Below are positions 6,770 through 13,240 of a stretch of DNA of 13,240 nt, in pieces (positions within the stretch are counted from its first letter, which is position 1; every line of letters begins with the position of its first letter). The notes under the pieces were generated by a model. It did no database searches and had not been told where the DNA came from. It saw only the letters and a program-made list of their open reading frames with translations. A program made the translations under genes and the position numbers. The DNA comes from Aquabacterium sp. (GTDB lineage: Bacteria > Pseudomonadota > Gammaproteobacteria > Burkholderiales > Burkholderiaceae_C), in NCBI GenBank assembly GCA_017989885.1, contig JAGNPA010000015.1, positions 1-13,240 of the forward strand, read 5' to 3'.

Positions 6770-7420
6770 ATGAATCGCCGCGAGTTTTCGATCCACACCC
6801 TAGGCGCAGTGGGCTTGAGCGCCGGTCTGCCCGGCCTGGCCTTGGCCCAAGGTGGCCCGGTGGAAGGCACCCATTACGTGCGCCTGCCTCAGGCTGCGCC
6901 GGTCTCGGCACCTGCCGGCAAGGTCGAAGTCGTCGAGTTTTTCTGGTACGGCTGCAACCATTGCTACAACTTCGAGCCGTCATTGGGTGCCTGGGCAGAC
7001 AAACTCCCGGCCGACGTCGTGTTCCGCCGTGTGCCGGTGGCCTTCCGCGAGAACCCCTTCGGCAACCACCAGCGCCTGTTCTACGCCCTCGAGGCCATGG
7101 GCCTGGTGTCCACGCTGCACCCCAAGGTCTTCCGTGCCATCCATGCCGAAGGTCAGGCGCTGGACAAGCCCGAGACGATCTCCGCTTTCGTGGCCCGTCA
7201 CGGCGTGGACCCGGTCAAGTTCATGGCCATGTTCAACTCGTTCGCCGTGCAGACCAAGTGCAAGCAGGCCCGCAGCTTGGCCGACGCCTACAAGATCGAC
7301 GGGGTGCCCACCCTGGGCATCGCCGGGCGCTACTTCACCTCGGTGTCGCTCAACGGCAGCCACGAGCGCACCCTGGCGACCACCAACTTCCTGATCAACC
7401 TGTCCCGCAAGGGCCGTTAA
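6770..7420 (+). CDS. dsbA: Thiol:disulfide interchange protein DsbA
   Basis: A 216-residue periplasmic thioredoxin-fold oxidase that donates disulfide bonds to exported proteins and is reoxidised by DsbB. The signal region begins MNRREFSIHTL and ends GLALAQ near residue 27. The NRREFS motif resembles a twin-arginine (Tat) signal rather than a plain Sec one. The active site is Cys62-Asn-His-Cys65 in FFWYGCNHCYNFEP, CNHC instead of the CPHC of E. coli DsbA. The cis-proline loop is GVPTLGI with Pro180. A third cysteine, Cys164, lies in the helical insert (FAVQTKCKQARSL). AGAAAGGA (6756-6763) gives a good ribosome-binding site for the ATG at 6770. It closes the argS-SPOR-dsbA group, and a strong hairpin follows 25 bases after its stop. 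DsbB is not in the window. Confidence 0.93.
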   Translation: MNRREFSIHTLGAVGLSAGLPGLALAQGGPVEGTHYVRLPQAAPVSAPAGKVEVVEFFWYGCNHCYNFEPSLGAWADKLPADVVFRRVPVAFRENPFGNHQRLFYALEAMGLVSTLHPKVFRAIHAEGQALDKPETISAFVARHGVDPVKFMAMFNSFAVQTKCKQARSLADAYKIDGVPTLGIAGRYFTSVSLNGSHERTLATTNFLINLSRKGR

Positions 7421-7445
7421 GTCGGCGCACAGGCGTGCAGACGCA

Positions 7446-7474
7446 GGGAAATCGCGCTTCAGACGCGATTTCCC
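7446..7474. terminator. Strong hairpin between dsbA and lptA
   Basis: GGGAAATCGCG (7446-7456) and CGCGATTTCCC (7464-7474) are perfect 11-bp arms around a seven-base loop CTTCAGA. No U-tract follows on either strand, so intrinsic termination would be atypical. The place, 25 bases after dsbA and 32 bases before lptA, suits an operon end or a transcript-stabilising element. Its right arm also covers where the -35 box of the candidate lptA promoter would lie. Confidence 0.45.
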
Positions 7475-7487
7475 CCTGGTTCGTGGC

Positions 7488-7493
7488 TAAAAT
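7488..7493 (+). promoter_or_regulatory. Candidate -10 box for lptA-lptB-rpoN
   Basis: TAAAAT matches the TATAAT consensus at five of six bases and would place a transcript start near 7500, only a few bases before the lptA ATG at 7507. No -35-like sequence is found 16-18 bases upstream. No Shine-Dalgarno sequence is seen before lptA, which fits a very short or absent leader. Confidence 0.35.
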
Positions 7494-7506
7494 CATTGCA
7501 AATTCC

Positions 7507-8112
7507 ATGCCGATGATGACGAACCCACTTTTCCCCTCCTTGACGCCCCGTCTCGCCCGCACCACCGGTGCGCTGGCGCTGGCCTTTGGCGCCCTGTGGT
7601 CTGCCCCGGCCGGAGCGGAAAAGGCCGATCGTTTTCAGCCGCTCAACTTCGCCGCCGATGCAGCCCGGGTCGAAGACAACCAGCGCCTGAACATCCTCAG
7701 CGGCAACGTCGAAATCACCAAGGGCACCATGGTGGTTCGCGCCGACCGTGTGGAGGTGCGTCAGAACGCCGATGGCAGCCAGACGGCCACCGCGATCGGC
7801 GGGCCCGGCGGGCGCGCCTTCTTCCGTCAGAAGCGCGACGGCGTCGATGAAGCCATCGAGGGCGAAGCCGAGCGCATCGTCTACGACGGCCGCACCGAGA
7901 TCATCCGCTTCACCTCGCGCGCCATCATGCGCCGCCTGCAAGGCAACACCGTCAACGACCAGGTCAGCGGCCCGGTCATCATTTACGACAACAAGACCTC
8001 GGTCTTCCAGGTTCAGGGCGGTGGCAGCAGCAGCGGGGCCACAGGCCGCGTTCGCGGCGTGATCACCCCCCGCACCACGCCCGAAACGCCCGGCGCAGAA
8101 AGCACCCGTTGA
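7507..8112 (+). CDS. lptA: Lipopolysaccharide transport periplasmic protein LptA
   Basis: LptA forms the periplasmic bridge along which lipopolysaccharide moves from the inner-membrane LptBFGC complex to outer-membrane LptDE. The 201-residue product has a signal peptide, with cleavage predicted after AGA at residue 37. The OstA/LptA beta-jellyroll domain follows at about 45-160 ([58 protein letters not shown]). The tail, after about 170, is Gly/Ser/Thr-rich and low in complexity. Starts at 7507, 7513 and 7516 are all in frame; the first is given, and the choice changes at most three residues. The stop overlaps the lptB start as TGATG, so translation is coupled. lptC, often just upstream of lptA in related bacteria, is not here. 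Confidence 0.93.
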   Translation: MPMMTNPLFPSLTPRLARTTGALALAFGALWSAPAGAEKADRFQPLNFAADAARVEDNQRLNILSGNVEITKGTMVVRADRVEVRQNADGSQTATAIGGPGGRAFFRQKRDGVDEAIEGEAERIVYDGRTEIIRFTSRAIMRRLQGNTVNDQVSGPVIIYDNKTSVFQVQGGGSSSGATGRVRGVITPRTTPETPGAESTR

Positions 8113-8879
8113 TGAGTGCGCCGCTGGTCACGCCCCCGCGCAGCGAGTTGCGCGCCGAGCGCCTCAAAAAGCGTTACGGTGCCCGCACCGTGGTCCATGA
8201 CGTGCACGTGGCCGTCGCGGCAGGTGAGGTTGTCGGCTTGCTCGGCCCCAACGGCGCCGGCAAAACCACCAGCTTCTACATGATCGTGGGCCTCGTGCCC
8301 GCCGATGCTGGCGAGATCACCATCGACGGCCAGCGCGTCGAGCGCCTGCCCATCCACCAGCGCGCGCGCCTGGGTCTGAGCTACCTGCCCCAAGAGGCCT
8401 CCATCTTCCGCCAGCTCAACGTCGAAGAGAACATCCGCGCTGTGCTGGAGCTGCAGGTCGACGAACGCGGCAAGCGCCTGAGCAAGGACGTCATCCAGGA
8501 GCGCCTGGACGGCTTGCTGCACGAGCTGAGCATCGAAAAACTGCGCACCAACCCGGCCCTGTCCCTGTCCGGTGGCGAGCGCCGCCGCGTCGAAATCGCC
8601 CGCGCCCTGGCCACCCAGCCGCGCTTCATCCTGCTCGACGAGCCCTTTGCCGGCGTCGACCCGATTGCCGTCATCGAGATCCAGCGCATCATCAGCTTTC
8701 TCAAGGCCCGCGGCATCGGTGTGCTCATCACCGACCACAACGTGCGCGAAACGTTGGGCATCTGCGACCGTGCCTACATCATCAGCGAAGGCAGCGTCCT
8801 CGCCGAGGGCAGCCCGGCCGACATCATCCAGAACGCCGAAGTCCGAAAGGTCTACCTTGGCGAGCACTTCCGCATGTAA
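8112..8879 (+). CDS. lptB: Lipopolysaccharide export ABC transporter ATPase LptB
   Basis: LptB is the cytosolic ATPase that powers LPS extraction from the inner membrane through LptF and LptG. The 255-residue protein has every ABC element: Walker A GPNGAGKT (45-52), Q-loop Gln94 in YLPQEASIF, signature LSGGE (152-156), Walker B FILLDEP with Asp176 and Glu177, D-loop GVDP, and switch His209 in ITDHNV. The LptB-type ending [13 protein letters not shown] is present. The ATG at 8112 shares one base with the lptA stop. rpoN begins 14 bases after its stop. LptF and LptG are not in the window; they are normally encoded elsewhere. Confidence 0.97.
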   Translation: MSAPLVTPPRSELRAERLKKRYGARTVVHDVHVAVAAGEVVGLLGPNGAGKTTSFYMIVGLVPADAGEITIDGQRVERLPIHQRARLGLSYLPQEASIFRQLNVEENIRAVLELQVDERGKRLSKDVIQERLDGLLHELSIEKLRTNPALSLSGGERRRVEIARALATQPRFILLDEPFAGVDPIAVIEIQRIISFLKARGIGVLITDHNVRETLGICDRAYIISEGSVLAEGSPADIIQNAEVRKVYLGEHFRM

Positions 8880-8893
8880 GTGACCGTCGCCCT

Positions 8894-10432
8894 ATGAAGC
8901 CCTCCCTGCAGTTTCGGCTTTCGCAACACCTGGCGCTGACCCCTCAGCTGCAGCAGTCCATCCGGCTCCTGCAGCTGTCCACCCTCGAGCTGCACCAGGA
9001 AATCGAGCAGATGCTCGAACAAAACCCCTTCCTGGAGCCCGAAGACGACTTCTCCCCCATCGAGACGGCCGCCTCGCTGGAGTTCGAGCGCCAGCGCAAC
9101 GAGCACAACAGCAGCGAAGACGCCGGCGCCGAGCGCGAAAGCTCGCCCACCGAGGCCGACACCAGCGGCATCGACACCGCCGAGATGGGCACCACCGAGC
9201 GGGACGACTGGGAAAACGGCACCGAGCGCGACGATTTCGACGGCATCAGTGAAAGCCCAGCGCGCCAGAGCCAGGGCGACGACGAGCTTGACCCGCTCGA
9301 GCGCAACAGCCTGTCCATCACCCTGCAGGAACACCTGAGGCAGCAACTGCTGGGCACCCGCCTGAGTGCCGAAGACATGGCCGCCGTCGACATGCTCATC
9401 GAGTCCCTCAACGAGGACGGCTACCTCGCCGACACGCTCGAAGACATCGCTGGCAGCCTCCTGCCCGACGACCCGGACGAAGACACCCTCGACGAACTGC
9501 TCTCGCGCCTGCGCTGCGCGCTGGGCTGGCTGCAAAACCTCGAGCCCGTGGGCGTGGGCGCGCGCAATCTGTCGGAGTGCCTGCTGCTGCAACTGCGCGG
9601 GCGGCCGGCCGAGCCCGCGTGCGACGTGGCCAAGGTCATCTGCCGCGAGCACCTCGAACTGCTGGCCCGTCGCGATTTCAAGAAGCTCATGGCCGCCACC
9701 GGGGCCGACGAGGCCCTGCTGAAAGACGCCCAGAGCCTCATCGTCTCGCTCGAACCCAAGCCGGGCCGCGCCTTCACCCGCGCCGAAGCCAACATCATCA
9801 TTCCCGACGTCATCGTGCAGAAGGCGGGGCGCACCTGGAAGGTCATCCTCAACCCGGATGTCATGCCCAAGCTGCGCATCAACGACTACTACGCCCAGGC
9901 CCTGCGCTCCAGCCGCGGCCCGCGCGGGGGCACGGCCAGCGAGGGGCACGCCAACCTCAACGCCCGTCTGCAAGAGGCTCGCTGGTTCGTCAAGAACATC
10001 ATGCAGCGCTTCGACACCATCCTGCGCGTGTCCCGGGCCATCGTCGATCGCCAGAAAAACTTCTTCACCCATGGCGAAATCGCCATGAAGCCGCTGGTCC
10101 TGCGTGAAATCGCCGACGAGCTCGGCCTGCACGAGTCCACCATCTCGCGCGTGACCACGGCCAAGTACATGAACACGCCGTTCGGCACCTTCGAGCTCAA
10201 GTACTTCTTCGGCTCCTCGCTCAACACCGAAGCCGGCGGCAACGCCTCCAGCACGGCGGTGCGCGCGCTCATCAAGCAACTGGTGGCCGCCGAAGACCCC
10301 AAGAAGCCCTTGTCAGACAGCGCGCTGTCCAGCATGCTGGAAGAGCAGGGCATCCAGGTGGCCCGCCGCACCGTGGCGAAGTACCGCGAAGCCCTCAAGA
10401 TCGCCCCCGCGAATCTGCGCAAGGCCCTGTGA
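8894..10432 (+). CDS. rpoN: RNA polymerase sigma-54 factor
   Basis: Sigma-54 directs RNA polymerase to -24/-12 promoters, where transcription needs AAA+ enhancer-binding proteins. The 512-residue protein has the Gln/Leu-rich region I at about 1-50 (MKPSLQFRLSQHLALTPQLQQS and onward). A long acidic region II follows at about 50-135, rich in Glu, Asp and Ser. The core-binding domain spans about 140-330. A helix-turn-helix with GLHESTISRVTTAKYM ends near 426, and the RpoN box ARRTVAKYRE is at 490-499. All hallmark parts are intact. The ribosome-binding site is weak: AAGTGA (8878-8883) overlaps the end of lptB, so translation may depend on coupling. Position after lptA-lptB is the usual one. The hpf and ptsN genes often found next are replaced by a DUF599 gene. 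Confidence 0.97.
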   Translation: MKPSLQFRLSQHLALTPQLQQSIRLLQLSTLELHQEIEQMLEQNPFLEPEDDFSPIETAASLEFERQRNEHNSSEDAGAERESSPTEADTSGIDTAEMGTTERDDWENGTERDDFDGISESPARQSQGDDELDPLERNSLSITLQEHLRQQLLGTRLSAEDMAAVDMLIESLNEDGYLADTLEDIAGSLLPDDPDEDTLDELLSRLRCALGWLQNLEPVGVGARNLSECLLLQLRGRPAEPACDVAKVICREHLELLARRDFKKLMAATGADEALLKDAQSLIVSLEPKPGRAFTRAEANIIIPDVIVQKAGRTWKVILNPDVMPKLRINDYYAQALRSSRGPRGGTASEGHANLNARLQEARWFVKNIMQRFDTILRVSRAIVDRQKNFFTHGEIAMKPLVLREIADELGLHESTISRVTTAKYMNTPFGTFELKYFFGSSLNTEAGGNASSTAVRALIKQLVAAEDPKKPLSDSALSSMLEEQGIQVARRTVAKYREALKIAPANLRKAL

Positions 10433-10435
10433 GCG

Positions 10436-10460
10436 GGGCGCGGGGTCCGTGACCGCGCCC
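10436..10460 (+). terminator. GC-rich hairpin after rpoN
   Basis: GGGCGCGG (10436-10443) and CCGCGCCC (10453-10460) are perfect arms four bases after the rpoN stop. An alternative fold pairs GGTC with GACC and GGGCGC with GCGCCC. There is no T-run after it, so it may be a pause or a 3'-end-protecting structure rather than an intrinsic terminator. The 90-bp gap to the next gene suggests rpoN ends a transcription unit here. Confidence 0.4.
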
Positions 10461-10522
10461 TGGTGCGCGGCGCGTCCGCCAACCTCTACCGGGGCCTCTG
10501 ACCTGTTAGCCATTTCTCGTTC

Positions 10523-11233
10523 ATGCTCCCTCGCCTCCAACACCTGATCACCGTGCTGCCCTGGCAAGACTGGGCCGCCTTGGCCCTGTTCGTGTTCGGC
10601 TGGATCGGCTACGCGCAGTTCGCCAGTCGCCGTGCCCGGGTCGAGCGCACCCTGCTGTCCAGCACCAACCACTACCGGCGCCTGTGGATGCTCCAGGTCA
10701 CCCACCGTGACCAGCGCATCGTCGATGCCGCCATCACCCAGAACCTCGCCAGCAGCCCCAGCTTCTGGGCCTCCACCACCATCCTGGTGATCGGGGGCTT
10801 GCTGGCCGTGCTCGGCACCACCGAGAAAGCCAGCGAGTTCGTGCGCGACCTGCCCTTTGCCGTGCGCACCTCCCTGCTGGTGCTCGACATCAAGCTCATC
10901 GCGCTGTTGTCCGTCTTCGTCTACGCCTTCTTCCGCTTCACCTGGTCCATGCGGGTCTACTCGTTTGGCGCCATCCTGGTGGGCGCCGCCCCCAATGTCG
11001 ACGTCTTCAACGAAGGCGGTGCCGACCGCCAGGAGTTCGGTGACCGCGCCGGCAAGCTCATGGGCATGGCCGCCGAAAGCTTTGCCGATGGCCTGCGGGC
11101 CTACTACATGTCCTTCGCGGTCATCGCCTGGCTGGTGTCCCCGGTGGCCTTCGCCCTGGGCACCCTCGCCGTCCTCTGGATTCTCTATCGGCGAGAATTC
11201 CGCTCCGACGTGCTGGCCATCCTGCGCCCCTGA
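10523..11233 (+). CDS. DUF599-family inner-membrane protein
   Basis: A 236-residue membrane protein with predicted helices at about 16-34, 83-99, 116-136 and a long hydrophobic stretch at 194-222. The conserved family stretch NHYRRLWM (49-56) follows the first helix. TQNLASSPSFWASTTILVIGG precedes the second, and RVYSFGAILVGAAPN follows the third. These match DUF599, whose function is unknown. The ATG at 10523 has no Shine-Dalgarno sequence but gives a short N-terminus that leads directly into the first helix, and no better start is seen. It sits 29 bases before the RNA methyltransferase gene and may share its transcript; no functional link to it is known to me. Confidence 0.82.
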   Translation: MLPRLQHLITVLPWQDWAALALFVFGWIGYAQFASRRARVERTLLSSTNHYRRLWMLQVTHRDQRIVDAAITQNLASSPSFWASTTILVIGGLLAVLGTTEKASEFVRDLPFAVRTSLLVLDIKLIALLSVFVYAFFRFTWSMRVYSFGAILVGAAPNVDVFNEGGADRQEFGDRAGKLMGMAAESFADGLRAYYMSFAVIAWLVSPVAFALGTLAVLWILYRREFRSDVLAILRP

Positions 11234-11262
11234 CCACGTTCCATTTTCATTGCGACCCCACC

Positions 11263-12954
11263 ATGCCCATCAAGCCCCCCCGCCGCCCCGTCGTGTCCCA
11301 GGCCACCGGACGCCCCTCGGGGGACACCCGCGACCGCGCCCCCTCGTCCACCCGCGCACCGCATGGGCGTGACCCGCAAGGACGCGACTCAATCCGTTCC
11401 GAGTCCAGCCCCGGCGCCCGCCCTGGCTTCCGATCTGCCGGCTCCGACGCCTGGCGAGCCGGTGACGAGCGTCGCCCCGCTTCCCCGCCCGGCGGCGCTG
11501 CGCGTGGTGCATCCTGGGGGGCGCCCCCGCGCCCGGCGCCTGCCCGTTCCGGCCCCCGTCCCGAGTCGCGTGACTTCGGCCAACGCCCCGTGCTGGCCGC
11601 CGACCGCCCCGCGGCCCTCTACCTGTCCTGCCCCTCCGGCGTCGAATCACTGCTGGCCATTGAGGCCCGTCGCATCCTGGGCGCCGCCGCACAGATCACC
11701 GAGTCCCGTGGCGGCATCGAGGTGATCGCACCCACCACCGCGTCCGCCGCCGAGCGACAGCACACCCTGCGCGACTACGCCATGCGCCTCAATCTGGAGA
11801 GCCGCCTGGCCCAGCGCGTCCTCTGGCGCGTCGCTTCCCGCGTCTATCGCCACGAAGACGACATCTACGTCATGGCCCGTGGCGTCAACTGGTCCGACTG
11901 GATCACCCCGCAGCACACCCTGCGCGTCGACGTCGTCTCGCGCCGCAGCCACCTGCAAAGCCTCAACTTCGCCGGCCTGCGCGTCAAAGATGCCGTCTGC
12001 GACGACCTGCGTGAACGCACAGGCGAGCGCCCCAGCGTCGACACCCGCTTCCCCGACCTCGGCCTGGTCCTCTACCTTGACGACCTCGACGCCATCCTCT
12101 ACGTCGATACCTCTGGCGAAGCGCTCTTCAAGCGCGGTTGGCGCGAAGACACCGGCGAAGCCCCGCTGAAAGAGACCCTGGCCGCTGCCATGCTCGCCGC
12201 CGCCGACTGGCAAGGCCGTCCCGAAGACGGTGCCTTGCTCGACCCCTGCTGCGGCGCTGGCACCATCCCTATCGAAGCCGCCCAGATTGCCTGCGGCATC
12301 GCCCCCGGCCTGCAGCGCCGCTTTGCCTTCGAGCGCCTGCTGCCCTTCGGGGCTCACCAGGCCGACTGGCAGCGCCTGCGCCAGGCCGCCCACGACCGCC
12401 AGCACCCGCCCCGCGTCCCCATTTACGCCGGCGACGTCGCCTTCCGCATGACCGACTTCGCCACCCGCAATGCCGAGCGGGCCGGCGTGCGCCAGTACAT
12501 CGAGTTCAAAACCGCCGATGCCCTGCAGCGCCCCGTGCCCTGCGAGCGTGGCGTGCTCATGTTCAACCCGCCCTACGGCGAGCGCATCGACACCAAGGGT
12601 TCCGTGCGCAACGCCTACCGCGCCCGCTCCGAAGCCGACGAAGAAATGGGAGAGCCTGCGCCCACGTCCCGCGCCGGTCGCGAGCAATTCCAGGACGACG
12701 AAGCCGCCACCTTCTTCCAGCGCCTGTCCTCCCACTGGAAGAAACAATATCCCGGCTGGACCGCCTGGATCCTCAGCCCGGACATGAAGCTGCCCAGCGC
12801 CATGCGCCTCAAGGAAAGTCGCCGCGTCGTCATGTTCAATGGCCCCATCGAGTGCCGCCTCTTCCGCTTCGACCTTGTGGCCGGCAGCAACAAGCCTCGC
12901 GCCGCCGCCCCGACAGACACCGAGTTGCCGCCATCGCCCTCGCAAGGCGACTGA
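11263..12954 (+). CDS. rlmL: THUMP-domain SAM-dependent RNA methyltransferase (RlmL-type) with disordered N-terminal tail
   Basis: A 563-residue class I methyltransferase, probably the 23S rRNA guanine-N2 enzyme corresponding to the N-terminal half of E. coli RlmL/RlmK. The ferredoxin-like and THUMP RNA-binding part spans about residues 117-285 (ALYLSCPSGVESLLAIEARR, LNFAGLRVKDAVCDDLRERT). The catalytic domain has the SAM-binding motif DPCCGAGTIPIEAA from residue 327 and the catalytic NPPYGERI from Asn435. There is no RlmK (m7G) domain. Residues 1-115 are low-complexity, with about 21 arginines plus much Pro, Ser and Gly, probably a flexible RNA-binding tail. Neither the ATG at 11263 nor an internal GTG at 11590 has a Shine-Dalgarno sequence, so a shorter form starting near the folded domain is possible. 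The family is clear; the exact target base is inferred. Confidence 0.88.
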   Translation: MPIKPPRRPVVSQATGRPSGDTRDRAPSSTRAPHGRDPQGRDSIRSESSPGARPGFRSAGSDAWRAGDERRPASPPGGAARGASWGAPPRPAPARSGPRPESRDFGQRPVLAADRPAALYLSCPSGVESLLAIEARRILGAAAQITESRGGIEVIAPTTASAAERQHTLRDYAMRLNLESRLAQRVLWRVASRVYRHEDDIYVMARGVNWSDWITPQHTLRVDVVSRRSHLQSLNFAGLRVKDAVCDDLRERTGERPSVDTRFPDLGLVLYLDDLDAILYVDTSGEALFKRGWREDTGEAPLKETLAAAMLAAADWQGRPEDGALLDPCCGAGTIPIEAAQIACGIAPGLQRRFAFERLLPFGAHQADWQRLRQAAHDRQHPPRVPIYAGDVAFRMTDFATRNAERAGVRQYIEFKTADALQRPVPCERGVLMFNPPYGERIDTKGSVRNAYRARSEADEEMGEPAPTSRAGREQFQDDEAATFFQRLSSHWKKQYPGWTAWILSPDMKLPSAMRLKESRRVVMFNGPIECRLFRFDLVAGSNKPRAAAPTDTELPPSPSQGD

Positions 12955-12994
12955 ATCTGGTGGCGGTCTGCCGGCAGCTCGATCCGGCCGCATC

Positions 12995-13010
12995 AGGCCA
13001 AGCCTGGCCT
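12995..13010 (+). terminator. Hairpin after the RNA methyltransferase gene
   Basis: AGGCCA (12995-13000) and TGGCCT (13005-13010) pair perfectly around AGCC, 40 bases after the stop codon. A second small palindrome, GCGCC-TT-GGCGC, follows at 13017-13028. No T-run follows either, so it may be a Rho-type or weak terminator. Confidence 0.3.
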
Positions 13011-13034
13011 CATCTGGCGCCTTGGCGCACTTGA

Positions 13035-13139
13035 GCCATGAGCCATGAACCATGAACCATGAACTGTGAACTGTGAACTGTGAACTGTGAACTGTGAACT
13101 GTGAACTGTGAACTGTGAACTGTGAACTGTGAGCTGTGA
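13035..13139. repeat. Heptanucleotide tandem repeat array, 15 units
   Basis: Fifteen uninterrupted 7-bp units fill 105 bp. In order they are GCCATGA twice, ACCATGA twice, ACTGTGA ten times, and GCTGTGA once, followed by a partial GTGA. Every unit ends in TGA. The ten central units are identical, so slippage probably changes the copy number. Because 7 is not a multiple of 3, the plus strand has a TGA in every frame. The minus strand is open in all frames with a seven-residue period (HSSQFTV), which explains an apparent but unlikely minus-strand ORF. The 101 bases after the array (13140-13240) hold no gene I can recognise. Confidence 0.95.
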
Positions 13140-13240
13140 GTGAATCGCGTTGGCATCACTGCCCGACGCAGGCGAGCCTCGAACTGACTGGCCCCCGGGC
13201 CGGCAGCCCGCCCACCCCTGTTTTTGGGGCGCACAAGGAT

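Noticed and set aside
4191..6983. Very long minus-strand open frame of 930 codons opposite argS, the SPOR gene and dsbA
   Set aside because: It is antisense to three well-recognised genes. Its product is a Gly/Val/His-rich string without any domain, as expected from the third-position GC bias of the opposite strand.
8852..10279. Minus-strand open frame of 475 codons opposite rpoN
   Set aside because: It is a shadow of rpoN, with low-complexity Val/Gly/Leu composition and no family features.
11647..13053. Minus-strand open frame of 468 codons opposite the RNA methyltransferase
   Set aside because: It is antisense to a conserved enzyme, with composition typical of a GC-rich shadow frame.
13010..13234. 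Minus-strand frame of 74 codons encoding HSSQFTV-type heptapeptide repeats
   Set aside because: The repeat peptide follows automatically from the 7-bp DNA array, which is open in all minus-strand frames. The flanking residues show no signal peptide, domain or ribosome-binding site.
13140..13240. Possible tRNA T-arm (GTTCGAG on the minus strand) or start of a further gene at the right edge
   Set aside because: No matching stem pairs, anticodon arm or acceptor stem can be formed nearby. CCCC-TGTTTTT-GGGG at 13214-13230 is too small to call, and no start codon with context is visible before the edge.

Overview
The window is GC-rich, densely packed bacterial DNA. Its gene content and order point to a betaproteobacterium of the order Burkholderiales (Comamonadaceae or a neighbouring family). 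This rests on argS followed by a SPOR-domain protein and dsbA, on lptA-lptB-rpoN, and on small DUF2214, DUF599 and PsiF-repeat proteins typical of that group. It is an inference from protein character, not from a database search. No insertion sequence, phage gene, CRISPR array, tRNA or rRNA is visible, and most of the window reads as ordinary chromosomal backbone.

Left part (1-2400): the 5' portion of malate synthase G (glcB) runs off the left edge on the minus strand. A LysR-type regulator is divergent from it. The 176-bp space between them holds a perfect 9-bp inverted repeat with an exact T-N11-A LysR core, just upstream of the regulator's likely start. A small DUF2214 membrane protein follows on the plus strand.

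Minus-strand pair (2452-4215): a secreted PsiF-repeat protein with two near-identical repeats, and upstream of it a protein with an N-terminal Ser/Thr kinase domain and a C-terminal cyclic-nucleotide-binding-like domain. A good intrinsic terminator separates the two genes. The kinase leader can fold into a long bulged hairpin next to its ribosome-binding region.

Plus-strand gene block (4329-12954): argS, an FtsN-like SPOR protein and dsbA form one likely operon. After a strong hairpin and a candidate -10 element come lptA, lptB (stop and start overlap as TGATG) and rpoN, which link lipopolysaccharide export to sigma-54. A DUF599 membrane protein and an RlmL-type THUMP/SAM RNA methyltransferase with a long Arg/Pro-rich N-terminal tail follow. 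SPOR protein, DsbA, LptA and LptB all concern the cell envelope.

Right end (12955-13240): a terminator-like hairpin is followed by a 105-bp array of 15 heptanucleotide repeats, then by sequence in which no gene is recognised.

No complete undescribed multi-gene system is evident. The items most worth a second look are the kinase/CNB protein with its structured leader, the heptamer array, the LysR operator, and the predicted Tat signal on DsbA.
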